A stretch of DNA of 64,000 nt, taken from Bacteroidales bacterium UBA5197 (GTDB taxonomy: Bacteria > Bacteroidota > Bacteroidia > Bacteroidales > Lentimicrobiaceae). The notes under the pieces were generated by a model. It saw only the letters and a list, made by a program, of their open reading frames with translations, was not told the DNA's origin and did no database searches. The DNA is taken from positions 1 to 64,000 of the forward strand of contig DHVX01000073.1 in the NCBI GenBank assembly GCA_002412885.1. Direction: 5' to 3'. Numbering within the stretch: position 1 is the stretch's first letter; every line of letters starts with the position of its first letter. A program made the position numbers and the translations under genes. Below, in pieces: positions 34,719 through 43,899 of this stretch.

Positions 34719-35645
34719 ATGGAAGAAAATAAATCCCGCATCAACGAAATAAAAAAGGTGACCTGGGTCGGCTTTTTCGTGAATCTGCTTCTTACCATCG
34801 GGAAGATTATTGCCGGTTGGCAAGGTAAAAGCGGAGCAATGCTGGCCGATGGAGTTCACTCTCTGTCTGATTTTGCTACCGACATTATCGTATTGGTTTT
34901 TATCAAAATTTCCGGCAAGGAAAAAGATTCTGATCACCAATACGGGCATGGCAAATACGAAACTTTTGCAACCATGCTCATCAGCTTTGCATTGATGATA
35001 GTTGGAGCAGGAATTTTCTGGTCAGGTTTCCAGAAAGTAATGAGCGCAATAAAGGGAGAAATTTTGGAACAACCAGGAACCATTGCTTTGTATGCGGCAA
35101 TCATTTCAATTGTTACAAAAGAGATATTGTATTGGTACACTCTAAAAACCGGTAAAAGAATAGATAGTCAGGCAGTTGTTGCAAATGCATGGCATCATCG
35201 TTCAGATGCTTTTTCGTCCATTGGGACAGCACTTGGAATCTCTGGGGCAATTTTTTTGGGCGAACAATGGCGAATTCTGGATCCGATTGCAGGAATTATT
35301 GTTAGTCTTTTTATTGCCAAAGTTGCCTGGGATATCGCAAAACCCAGTATTAATGAACTGGTTGAAAGTTCGCTACCGGAACAAACGGAAAATGAAATTT
35401 CATTATTAATTAAAAATACCAAAGGAGTCAAAGATTTTCACAATCTGAAGACCAGAAAAATCGGCAATACATTTGCAATTGAAGTTCATATTAAAGTTGA
35501 CAGGCATTTGAGTGTTGAGAGTTCGCATCATATTGCAACCAGTATTGAGGAGGATTTAAGAGCAGCTTATGGGGCACAAACTCATACCGGGATTCATATT
35601 GAACCATTTAATGAATCGCGAAAATCGAATGAGCTAAAAGAATAA
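34719..35645 (+). CDS. Cation diffusion facilitator (CDF) metal exporter
   Basis: Exports Zn2+, Cd2+, Co2+ or Fe2+ from the cytosol using the proton gradient. The 308-residue protein has about six helices. Site residues appear in DGVHSLSDFATD (helix 2) and HHRSDAFSS (helix 5). A C-terminal cytosolic metallochaperone-like domain begins near residue 225 and has HIATSIEEDLR and THTGIHIEP. Its location before the CusA-like pump supports a shared metal response. Confidence 0.92.
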   Translation: MEENKSRINEIKKVTWVGFFVNLLLTIGKIIAGWQGKSGAMLADGVHSLSDFATDIIVLVFIKISGKEKDSDHQYGHGKYETFATMLISFALMIVGAGIFWSGFQKVMSAIKGEILEQPGTIALYAAIISIVTKEILYWYTLKTGKRIDSQAVVANAWHHRSDAFSSIGTALGISGAIFLGEQWRILDPIAGIIVSLFIAKVAWDIAKPSINELVESSLPEQTENEISLLIKNTKGVKDFHNLKTRKIGNTFAIEVHIKVDRHLSVESSHHIATSIEEDLRAAYGAQTHTGIHIEPFNESRKSNELKE

Positions 35646-35735
35646 ATGCTGACATTTAAATACCAAACCGGACTTTTGGATAGCAGTTAAGTTCAAAGTA
35701 AGAAAAAAATGTTGAACGGAAAAAACAGTTAAAAT

Positions 35736-38700
35736 ATGATTCACAAAATAATTGAATCCAGTCTTCAGAACAAACTGATTGTGTTATTGGCAACAGCCAC
35801 CATGGCTGGATTCGGGCTTTTTGCCTTGCTGAATATCCCAATAGGGGCGGTTCCCGATGTAACCAACAATCAGGTGCAGGTAATTACCACTTCGCGTAAC
35901 CTTTCTACGCTGGATGTTGAGCGTTTTATCACTTATCCGGTGGAGCTTGAAATGGCTAATTTGCCTGGACTTGTCGAAATCAGATCCATTTCTAAGTTCG
36001 GGCTTTCGGTGGTCACCATTGTTTTTGAGGACAATATTGGTACATATTTGCCCCGGCAATTGATTGCAGAACGCATTCAATCGGCTACTGAAAGCATCCC
36101 TCAAGGTTTCGGTACGCCATTTATGGGCCCGATTTCTACCGGTTTGGGAGAGATTTATCAATACATTTTAGAAGTTGATCCGGAATATAAAGATCAGTAT
36201 TCAACAACTGATCTGAGGACTATTCAAGACTGGCAGGTTAGACGACAACTTTCCGGCATTCCTGGTGTGGTGGAAGTTAATACGTGGGGTGGTTACCTCA
36301 AACAGTATGAGGTGGCATTGGATCCCAATCAACTTAAAGCTATGAATATCTCCATTGAAGAGATCTATTCGGCGCTTGAGAAAAATAACAGTATTGTTGG
36401 CGGAGGTTATATTGAAAAAACCAACCAGAGTTATTTTATCCGCAGCGAAGGTCTGGTAGGTTCGGTTGAGGAATTAAGCAGCATAGTTGTTGCCAACCGG
36501 GCTGGTTCTATTGTGCGTGTGGGAGATATAGCCACAGTGCAAATTGGAAGCGCCACGCGGTTTGGGGCCATTACAGCCAACGGAGAAGGCGAAAAAGTGC
36601 TTGGACAGGTTATGATGCTTAAAGATGCGAACTCAAATCAGGTAATCAACGATGTAAAAAAGAGGGTTGAGGAAATTTCAGGAAGTTTGCCGGAAGGAGT
36701 TAGCATCAACGGATTTCTTGAACGAAGTACGCTGATTAAAAAAACCACCATGACCATTGCTGAGAACCTTATTCTGGGTTGTTTGATTGTGATTTTTGTG
36801 GTGGTATTGCTCCTTGGAAATTTACGTTCAGGGTTGGTTATTGCATCGGTTATTCCGCTGAGTCTTCTTTTTGCACTTTCGCTGATGTATGTTTTTGGTG
36901 TAGATGCCAATCTGATGAGTCTTGGTGCCATCGACTTTGGAATTATAATAGATGGTGCTGTGATTATTGTTGAGTTCATCGCATTTCAGATTACCAGAAA
37001 CAGTTCAGAAATTATGAAGCTGCAAGGCGAAGAACGTCAGTCGATGATCGACAAAATTACCCTGAAAGGAACAAAAAAACTTACCCGTTCTGCAGTTTTC
37101 GGGCAGCTGATTATTATTATCGTATTTATTCCTATTCTGTCTTTGTCTGGAATTGAAGGGAAAATGTTCCGGCCGATGGCTCAGGTTTTTACTTTTGCAT
37201 TGTTGGGCACAATGATTTTGGGATTTACATATGTACCCGTAGTTTCGTCAATGTTTCTCAGACCTGCTAAGTACAAAAATAATATATCCACCAGATTTCT
37301 TGCTTTGCTGAATAAAGCCTATGAGCCTTCAATAACCTGGGCCCTGAGCCACAAGCAATTTGTGATTATTTCTGCAGTTTTATTACTTGGTTACAGCGGA
37401 TTTATTTTTTCACGCATGGGTGGTGAGTTTGTTCCAACACTTGATGAAGGTGATTTTGTAATTCAGCCGGTATTTAAAACCGGGACATCGCTGAGCAAAA
37501 CCATTGAATTGACCACCCGTATTGAAAAGATACTTAAAGAATTTCCTGAAGTTGATCAGATCGTCAGCCGTATCGGAGCAGCCGAAGTGCCGACAGATCC
37601 CATGTCAATGGAAGAAAGTGACATTATCATTACACTTAAGCCACGAAAAGAATGGGTTACCGCAAAAAGCAAAGATGAGCTAGCTGATAAATTCAAAGAG
37701 GCATTGCTTGTGATACCGGGTATAGATTTTGAGTTTACACAACCCATAGAAATGAGGTTTAACGAACTGATTACCGGAACCAGAGCAGATGTGGCCATAA
37801 AGGTTTTTGGCGAAGACCTCGATTATCTGAACAAAACCGCGCTCCGTATCAAATCGTTGATTGAGCCGGTGGATGGAGCATCGGATGTAATTGTTGAAAA
37901 AACTGCCGGTTTGCCCGAAATGAACATTCACTACAACAGAACAAAACTGGCTTTATACGGACTTAATATTGATGATGTAAATAAGGTGGTATCCATGGCT
38001 TTTGCCGGATTAAAAGCCGGTGAAATTTTTGAAGGTGAGAAGAGATTTGATCTGGTTATCAGGTATGAAAAAGCTTTCCGGGATGACATTGAGCATCTGC
38101 GCAACACTTTTGTTCCTTTGCCTGCTGGCGGACAGGTGCCATTGAGTGAGTTGGCCGATGTGACTTTTTCAAGTGGACCAGCAAAAATTTCACGCGATGA
38201 TACCCGGCGCCGCATTGTGGTTGGCGTAAATGTCCGTGGCCGTGACCTCGAATCTGTTGTGAAGGATATTCAAAAACTGATCGATGTTAATATTGATCTT
38301 CCGGCAGGCTATTCGGTTGAGTATGGCGGACAGTTCGAGAATCTGCGCAGTGCACGCACCCGATTAATGATTGCCGTTCCCATCGCTTTATTGCTGATCT
38401 TTACTTTGTTGCATTTGGCTTTTGGCTCGTTGCGTGAGGCATTTATGGTTTATACTGCAATCCCATTGTCGGCTGTGGGTGGAATCTGGTTGCTCTGGTT
38501 ACGCGATCTGCCATTTAGTATTTCGGCAGGTGTTGGATTTATCGCCTTATTTGGAATTGCTGTTCTTAATGGAATTGTACTTATCGAACACTTTAAAGAA
38601 TTGCGAAAGCAGGGCGTGGAAGATATTCGCGAACTGATTATCAGAGGCACAAGCGAAAGGCTTCGTCCTGTGCTGCTGACTGCAGCTGCTGCAGCAATGG

Positions 38701-40064
38701 GTTTTCTGCCAATGGCTGTTTCAACTTCTGCAGGTGCCGAAGTGCAGCGTCCGCTAGCGACTGTGGTTGTTGGGGGATTGATTACTGCAACTTTGTTAAC
38801 CATGATTGTGCTCCCTGTTTTGTTTTGTTTGTTTGAATCACCCAGGCGTCGCCGCAAAAAAATCATTCTGCCAAAGCCGGGTGTAATGTTGCTCATACTT
38901 CTATTTTTGATTCCTGCTCTATCGGCACATTCTCAGCAACTTAGCCTTGACAATGCGATTGAAATTGCCGTTAAAAATAATGCTGGTGTGAAAGCCGCTT
39001 CTTTTGAACTTGAGAGTTCCCAATGGATGAAAAAAGCTGCGTTTAATCCTGAAAAGACTATGGTTTACTACAATATTGACCAGAATAACATTGCTGAAAG
39101 CAACATGCCGCTGAAAGTATGGGGATTGCAGCAATCTATTGAATTTCCGGGTGTTTACACTGCTCAGAGGAAGGAAGCAGGGTTTAATTCCGAAATCAGC
39201 GGTTATCTTTTGGATCGTGAAATTAATTCAATAGTTAAAGAGGTTAAGAAAGCCTATTTTGAAATAGTCTATCTGAACCTTGTAAAGCAGGAGTATCAGA
39301 TTCTTGACAGCAACTACACTGCAATAGCCGAAGCTGCACGCAGAAATTTTGAACTTGGAGGTACCGGTAAACTTGATTACTTGTCAGCAACAGCTAAGCA
39401 ACAGGAAACTTCATTACAGCTTAATCAGACTGAAAATGAGATTTCAGCTGCAAAAACAAGGTTACAGGCACTGTTGCAGTCAGATTCAGCTTTTTCAATT
39501 GAAAGTACCAATTATGAGCCCACTGAATTATTGACGAATAATCAGATGATTTCAGCTGCCAAACAGTTTTATGAATTAAACACGAAAGCGGCTGAATCGC
39601 AGGCCAGAGTTGAACGTTATAAAGGTTATCCTGATCTGCATCTGGAATATTTTTTAGGGTCGGATCAAGGTCTGGAGTCTAAAGTGTATAATGGTTTTCA
39701 AATCGGACTTGGAATTCCGCTCTGGTTCCCTGAAAAACGGGCGGCTGCAAAATCAAAGTTCCTGCAGTCAAAGGCAATACAACAGCAGGGAATCAACCAG
39801 ATGGTGCTGATAGAAAGCAAACGGGAGCAATTAATGCAGGAACTGGCAGGTAAGAAAATGCAGCTTGATTATTACACTGGCAAGGGTTTGGAATTGGCCA
39901 ATGAAATCAGAAATGCTGCAAACTTATCCTTCGAATCGGGTGGAATAAATTCATTTCAATACCTGCAGGCAATTGAAAATGCCATCAGAATGAAGATGGA
40001 TTATCTCCATTCTTTGCATGCACACAATCTTACTGTAATCGAAATTAATCACCTGGCATTTTAA
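35736..40064 (+). CDS. CusA/CzcA-type heavy-metal RND pump fused to a TolC-type outer-membrane factor
   Basis: A 1442-residue fusion. Residues 1-1040 are a metal RND pump: 12 helices, periplasmic pore domains, and motifs such as GAIDFGIIIDGAVIIVE (helix 4 acidic residues for proton flow). From about residue 1051 MLLILLFLIPALSAHSQ reads exactly like a signal peptide or extra helix, then LSLDNAIEIAVKNNAGVKAA starts a TolC-family domain of 370 residues. Separate CzcC genes are usual outside Bacteroidota; fusions of this length occur in this phylum. The stop overlaps the adaptor start (TAATG). The metal (Cu/Ag or Co/Zn/Cd) is not decided. Confidence 0.93.
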   Translation: MIHKIIESSLQNKLIVLLATATMAGFGLFALLNIPIGAVPDVTNNQVQVITTSRNLSTLDVERFITYPVELEMANLPGLVEIRSISKFGLSVVTIVFEDNIGTYLPRQLIAERIQSATESIPQGFGTPFMGPISTGLGEIYQYILEVDPEYKDQYSTTDLRTIQDWQVRRQLSGIPGVVEVNTWGGYLKQYEVALDPNQLKAMNISIEEIYSALEKNNSIVGGGYIEKTNQSYFIRSEGLVGSVEELSSIVVANRAGSIVRVGDIATVQIGSATRFGAITANGEGEKVLGQVMMLKDANSNQVINDVKKRVEEISGSLPEGVSINGFLERSTLIKKTTMTIAENLILGCLIVIFVVVLLLGNLRSGLVIASVIPLSLLFALSLMYVFGVDANLMSLGAIDFGIIIDGAVIIVEFIAFQITRNSSEIMKLQGEERQSMIDKITLKGTKKLTRSAVFGQLIIIIVFIPILSLSGIEGKMFRPMAQVFTFALLGTMILGFTYVPVVSSMFLRPAKYKNNISTRFLALLNKAYEPSITWALSHKQFVIISAVLLLGYSGFIFSRMGGEFVPTLDEGDFVIQPVFKTGTSLSKTIELTTRIEKILKEFPEVDQIVSRIGAAEVPTDPMSMEESDIIITLKPRKEWVTAKSKDELADKFKEALLVIPGIDFEFTQPIEMRFNELITGTRADVAIKVFGEDLDYLNKTALRIKSLIEPVDGASDVIVEKTAGLPEMNIHYNRTKLALYGLNIDDVNKVVSMAFAGLKAGEIFEGEKRFDLVIRYEKAFRDDIEHLRNTFVPLPAGGQVPLSELADVTFSSGPAKISRDDTRRRIVVGVNVRGRDLESVVKDIQKLIDVNIDLPAGYSVEYGGQFENLRSARTRLMIAVPIALLLIFTLLHLAFGSLREAFMVYTAIPLSAVGGIWLLWLRDLPFSISAGVGFIALFGIAVLNGIVLIEHFKELRKQGVEDIRELIIRGTSERLRPVLLTAAAAAMGFLPMAVSTSAGAEVQRPLATVVVGGLITATLLTMIVLPVLFCLFESPRRRRKKIILPKPGVMLLILLFLIPALSAHSQQLSLDNAIEIAVKNNAGVKAASFELESSQWMKKAAFNPEKTMVYYNIDQNNIAESNMPLKVWGLQQSIEFPGVYTAQRKEAGFNSEISGYLLDREINSIVKEVKKAYFEIVYLNLVKQEYQILDSNYTAIAEAARRNFELGGTGKLDYLSATAKQQETSLQLNQTENEISAAKTRLQALLQSDSAFSIESTNYEPTELLTNNQMISAAKQFYELNTKAAESQARVERYKGYPDLHLEYFLGSDQGLESKVYNGFQIGLGIPLWFPEKRAAAKSKFLQSKAIQQQGINQMVLIESKREQLMQELAGKKMQLDYYTGKGLELANEIRNAANLSFESGGINSFQYLQAIENAIRMKMDYLHSLHAHNLTVIEINHLAF

Positions 40065-41281
40065 TGACTTTTAAAAATCAGATCATGAAAACATTGATAA
40101 AATCAATCGTACAAACCACGAACAATTTTACTGAATTGGCTGGTATCGGCTTTTTTGTTTCATTGGTAATTATAATCCTTGCTTTATCTTCCTGCAAATC
40201 GCCTGAAAAGGATACTGGAGAAGCCATTGACATAACTGAGGAGGCTTCCCTGATTCTGACTACCGATCAGTTTGAAGGCGCAGATATGCAGCTCGGTTCA
40301 ATTGCCGATACTGTTTTTCATCATTTTGTGACCGGTACTGGTTATGTGGATGTCCCTGAGCAGAATAAAATGGTAATCGGCAGCTATTATGGTGGAAAGG
40401 TTTCAGAAATATTTGTAGTTGCCGGGCAATCGGTGAGCAAAGGTGATCGGCTGTTCAGTATTGACAATCCTGATTTCCTTGATATGCAGCAGGATTATCT
40501 GGAAACATTGAGTCAGGCCAAAAATCTTCAATCGGTTTATGAACGTCTGAAAAAACTGGCAGAAGGGAATGTCTCTTCACAAAAGGATTTCCTGCAGGCC
40601 GAAACAGAATATATGATGGTATCTGCCAAACTGAAATCAGCAGAAGAAAAACTAAAACTCATGCAGATTGATCCTGAAAAACTTAATTCAAACAATATAA
40701 GTTCAGGAATAATAGTCAGAGCGCCTTTTGCATCTTCTGTTTCGGCTATTCTTGTCACTAAAGGGCAATGGTTGAATAATGATGCTCAGGCTGTTGAATT
40801 GGTAAACGCCAGTGTGTTGCTCGCCAGGATAGAAGTTTTTGAAAAGGATATCTCCTATCTGAAAAAAGGGCAGGCCGTTCATATGCAGCTTCCTGACAGA
40901 CCTGACCTTACGTTTGAAGGTGTTGTTGGCAATATAGCAAAACAGGTTGATAAGCAAAAACGTTTGGCTGGTGTAATTGTCAATATTACCGGTGGATATA
41001 AAGAAGTGCTCTTGCCCGGTATGTTTTTGACGGCAAATGTTGCAGTTGAAGATTATAAAGTGCGCTGTTTGCCCGAAAACGCAATTATTGATGTTGATGG
41101 AAGGTTTTATAGTCTGGTGCTTGAAAAGGTGGCTGAAGATGGGTATCATTTCAGGAAAGCAGAGATTTTTCCGGGACGCACAATGCATGGATATACCGAA
41201 GTGAAAAATACGGCTGCTTTTGATGCAGGAGCACAATTTCTTGTTAAAGGAGCTTTCCAGTTGCTTCAGGCGGAGGAATAG
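40064..41281 (+). CDS. RND efflux periplasmic adaptor (CusB/CzcB-like), lipoprotein
   Basis: A 405-residue membrane fusion protein joining the RND pump to the outer-membrane factor. A hydrophobic segment leads to LALSSC, a lipobox. The lipoyl-like half-motifs KMVIGSYYGGKVSEIFVVAG and IIVRAPFASSVSAI flank a coiled-coil hairpin (LKSAEEKLKLMQ), followed by beta-barrel and membrane-proximal domains. The start overlaps the pump stop by one base; a second in-frame ATG at 40085 is equally possible. No His-rich CusF-like metal-binding tail is seen. Confidence 0.92.
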   Translation: MTFKNQIMKTLIKSIVQTTNNFTELAGIGFFVSLVIIILALSSCKSPEKDTGEAIDITEEASLILTTDQFEGADMQLGSIADTVFHHFVTGTGYVDVPEQNKMVIGSYYGGKVSEIFVVAGQSVSKGDRLFSIDNPDFLDMQQDYLETLSQAKNLQSVYERLKKLAEGNVSSQKDFLQAETEYMMVSAKLKSAEEKLKLMQIDPEKLNSNNISSGIIVRAPFASSVSAILVTKGQWLNNDAQAVELVNASVLLARIEVFEKDISYLKKGQAVHMQLPDRPDLTFEGVVGNIAKQVDKQKRLAGVIVNITGGYKEVLLPGMFLTANVAVEDYKVRCLPENAIIDVDGRFYSLVLEKVAEDGYHFRKAEIFPGRTMHGYTEVKNTAAFDAGAQFLVKGAFQLLQAEE

Positions 41282-41464
41282 TACTTAGAATCAATGTTTA
41301 TTTGATTTTTTACCAGGCTTTATCTCAGGGCTGGGGACTCTTCCTTAAAATCTCATGATTTTCATTTTCCCAAAGAAGAAAATACTCCTTAATATTGCAC
41401 CGGATTTGATCCATGGACTGGAAAATAACCGGGTATCCAACCAAACATTCAATTTTCTGTTGTT

Positions 41465-43522
41465 ATGAAAAAACTAACTTTCCTTACACTTACCATGATG
41501 ACTTTAAGTATAGCTTCCTGTAATCAGGAACCCTCGAAAACACCGCAACCGGAAGAATTCAAATTCCTACTCGAACAATTTGCCGACCTGAAAATTATGC
41601 GTTATCAGGTGCCGGGGTTTGATTCATTGACAATTCAACAGAAAGAGCTGGTGTATTACCTGAGTCAGGCAGCCATTGCCGGACGTGATATTCTGTTCGA
41701 TCAGAACTACAAATACAATCTGGCCATTCGCCGCACCCTCGAAAACATTGCAGAAAATTACCAGGGTGACCGTAATTCAGATGATTTTCTGAAGTTTATG
41801 GTTTACACCAAACGTGTTTGGTTCAGCAATGGGATTCATCATCATTATTCAAAAGATAAATTTTATCCTGAAGTGAGTCAGGCATATTTTGAGTCATTGA
41901 TCAGGGAAACCACCACCGGTAATTTTCCGCTTCGTGAAGGACAGGAAATGGAAGCATTTATTGCTGAGATTGTACCTGTGATTTTTGATGAAAATATTGC
42001 ACCAAAGGCCGTAAGTCAGGAGGCCGGTAAAGACCTTTTGCTTAATTCTGCATGCAACTTTTATGATGGCGTTACCGAAAAAGAAGCTGAGGAATTTTAC
42101 AAAACGCTTAAGAACAATGCGGTTAAAAACGGATCAGACACTCTGGTTTCATTTGGACTGAACAGCAAACTGGTGAAGCGCGATGGCATTATCCGTGAAG
42201 AAGTTTATAAACTTGGCGGATTATATTCTCAAGCCATTGAGCAGGTGATTTATTGGCTGAACAAGGCTGCCGGAGTTGCCGAAAATCCTCATCAGCAAAA
42301 AGTGATTGAATCACTGGTAAAGTATTACGAAACGGGTGATCTGACCATTTGGGACGAATACAATGTGCTTTGGGTCAAGGATATGGATTCACACATTGAT
42401 TTTGTGAACGGATTCATCGAAAACTACGGCGATCCCATGGGATTAAAAGCGACCTGGGAAAGTCTGGTGAATTTTAAAGATGTGGAAGCAACCAAACGTG
42501 CCGAAACCATCAGCCTTAATGCACAGTGGTTTGAGGACAATTCTCCGGTTGAACCACGATTTAAAAAATCAGAAGTGAAGGGCGTTTCAGCAAAAGTTAT
42601 TACCGCAGCTCAGCTGGGAGGAGATTGTTATCCATCCACACCCATTGGTATCAACCTTCCAAATGCCGACTGGATCCGCAAAGAGCATGGCTCCAAATCG
42701 GTTACCATCGAGAACATTACTTATGCTTACGATCAGGCTGCATTGGGCAATGGCATGATTGAGGAGTTTGCCTCCTCGGCTGAAGAGATTGATCTGGCGA
42801 AAAAGTACGGAAGTCTGGCCAGCAATCTGCATACCGATCTGCATGAGTGTCTCGGACATGGCTCGGGCCAGCTTTTGCCGGGCACCCGCGGCGATGAACT
42901 GAAAAACTACGGATCACCGCTTGAAGAAGTCCGTGCCGATCTGTTTGCACTTTATTACATGGCGGATCCTAAATTAATAGAACTTGGTTTGTTCGACAAC
43001 GAAGGTGTGTTTAAAGCCGAGTACAACAGTTACATCCGCAATGGCCTCATTACACAACTAACCCGCATAGAGCCTGGTAAAACCATTGAGCAGGCCCACA
43101 TGCGCTGCCGTCAGTTGATTGCTGCATGGAGTTACGAATTGGGTAAAGATGCCAATGTAATTGAAAAATTGGTCAGGGATGGCAAAACCTATGTTAAGGT
43201 AAACGACCATAAGGCATTGCAGCAGATTTTCGGTCAAATGCTGGCAGAGGTTCAGCGGATCAAATCGGAAGGTGATTATGCAGCCGGCCGCGATCTGGTT
43301 GAAAAATATGCGGTTCAGGTTGATCAGGCTTTACATACTGAGGTTCTGGAACGTTTTAAAAAGCTGAATCTTGCACCTTATGGTGGATTTATCAACCCGG
43401 TGTTTGTTCCTGTAATGGAAAACGGAAAAATTGTGGATGTCAAAGTTGAATATCCTGAGGATTATTCAGGGCAGATGATGAAATATTCGAAGAATCATTC
43501 ATTTTTGCCTACGTTTAATTAA
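41465..43522 (+). CDS. Dipeptidyl-peptidase III (family M49), lipoprotein
   Basis: Zinc metallopeptidase that removes dipeptides from peptide N-termini. The zinc motif HECLGH starts at His460 and the second motif EEVRAD near 487, matching family M49. Residues 1-19 form a lipoprotein signal (LSIASC, Cys19), so it is anchored in the envelope, unlike cytosolic eukaryotic enzymes. The 685-residue length is normal. It stands alone, with a 377-base repeat-containing gap after it. Confidence 0.93.
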   Translation: MKKLTFLTLTMMTLSIASCNQEPSKTPQPEEFKFLLEQFADLKIMRYQVPGFDSLTIQQKELVYYLSQAAIAGRDILFDQNYKYNLAIRRTLENIAENYQGDRNSDDFLKFMVYTKRVWFSNGIHHHYSKDKFYPEVSQAYFESLIRETTTGNFPLREGQEMEAFIAEIVPVIFDENIAPKAVSQEAGKDLLLNSACNFYDGVTEKEAEEFYKTLKNNAVKNGSDTLVSFGLNSKLVKRDGIIREEVYKLGGLYSQAIEQVIYWLNKAAGVAENPHQQKVIESLVKYYETGDLTIWDEYNVLWVKDMDSHIDFVNGFIENYGDPMGLKATWESLVNFKDVEATKRAETISLNAQWFEDNSPVEPRFKKSEVKGVSAKVITAAQLGGDCYPSTPIGINLPNADWIRKEHGSKSVTIENITYAYDQAALGNGMIEEFASSAEEIDLAKKYGSLASNLHTDLHECLGHGSGQLLPGTRGDELKNYGSPLEEVRADLFALYYMADPKLIELGLFDNEGVFKAEYNSYIRNGLITQLTRIEPGKTIEQAHMRCRQLIAAWSYELGKDANVIEKLVRDGKTYVKVNDHKALQQIFGQMLAEVQRIKSEGDYAAGRDLVEKYAVQVDQALHTEVLERFKKLNLAPYGGFINPVFVPVMENGKIVDVKVEYPEDYSGQMMKYSKNHSFLPTFN

Positions 43523-43565
43523 GTCGGCTAAGACTTTCTTATCTTCTTGATTTTTAAAAGAATCT

Positions 43566-43598
43566 GACCTAACAAGTTTTCTATTAACTTGTTAGGTC
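43566..43598. repeat. Hairpin element, copy 1 (ACCTAACAAG family)
   Basis: GACCTAACAAGTT (43566-43578) pairs with AACTTGTTAGGTC (43586-43598) around a 7-base loop, then TTCTTGTT. It lies 44 bases after the peptidase stop and may be its terminator. A second copy follows at 43700-43732. Confidence 0.65.
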
Positions 43599-43699
43599 TT
43601 CTTGTTCTATCAAGGATGATTCAGTTTGTCAGATCTCCTGCTAAACAACCATTACAGGCCAGTTTAATGCACTAATTGTTAATAGATGCATTAATTCTA

Positions 43700-43732
43700 A
43701 ACCTAACAAGACCGAAGAAGACTTGTTAGGTT
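43700..43732. repeat. Hairpin element, copy 2 (ACCTAACAAG family)
   Basis: AACCTAACAAG (43700-43710) pairs with CTTGTTAGGTT (43722-43732), loop 11 bases, then ATTTTTTG. The arms share CCTAACAAG with copy 1 but the loop differs, so this is a dispersed hairpin family rather than a simple duplication. The rest of the 43523-43867 gap shows no gene. Confidence 0.65.
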
Positions 43733-43867
43733 ATTTTTTGGCCTCCCTCATGCTTAAAACATTTTCGTTTCCAATCAAGATGTTTTCAATTTTACAGGTC
43801 TTACTGTTGAACAGCCACCCAAAGCCACATCTTTAAATACATTAATTGTTTATTAACTTCCATTATG

Positions 43868-43875
43868 TATTTTTG
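43868..43875 (+). promoter_or_regulatory. Bacteroidota-type promoter for the OprP-like porin
   Basis: TATTTTTG matches TAnnTTTG and lies 24 bases before the porin ATG. A TTG at 43846-43848 lies about 20 bases upstream, near the -33 position. The transcription start would be about 20 bases before the ATG, which supports the shorter coding start. Confidence 0.45.
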
Positions 43876-43899
43876 CCTGATTTTTTCAATTCCCTTACT

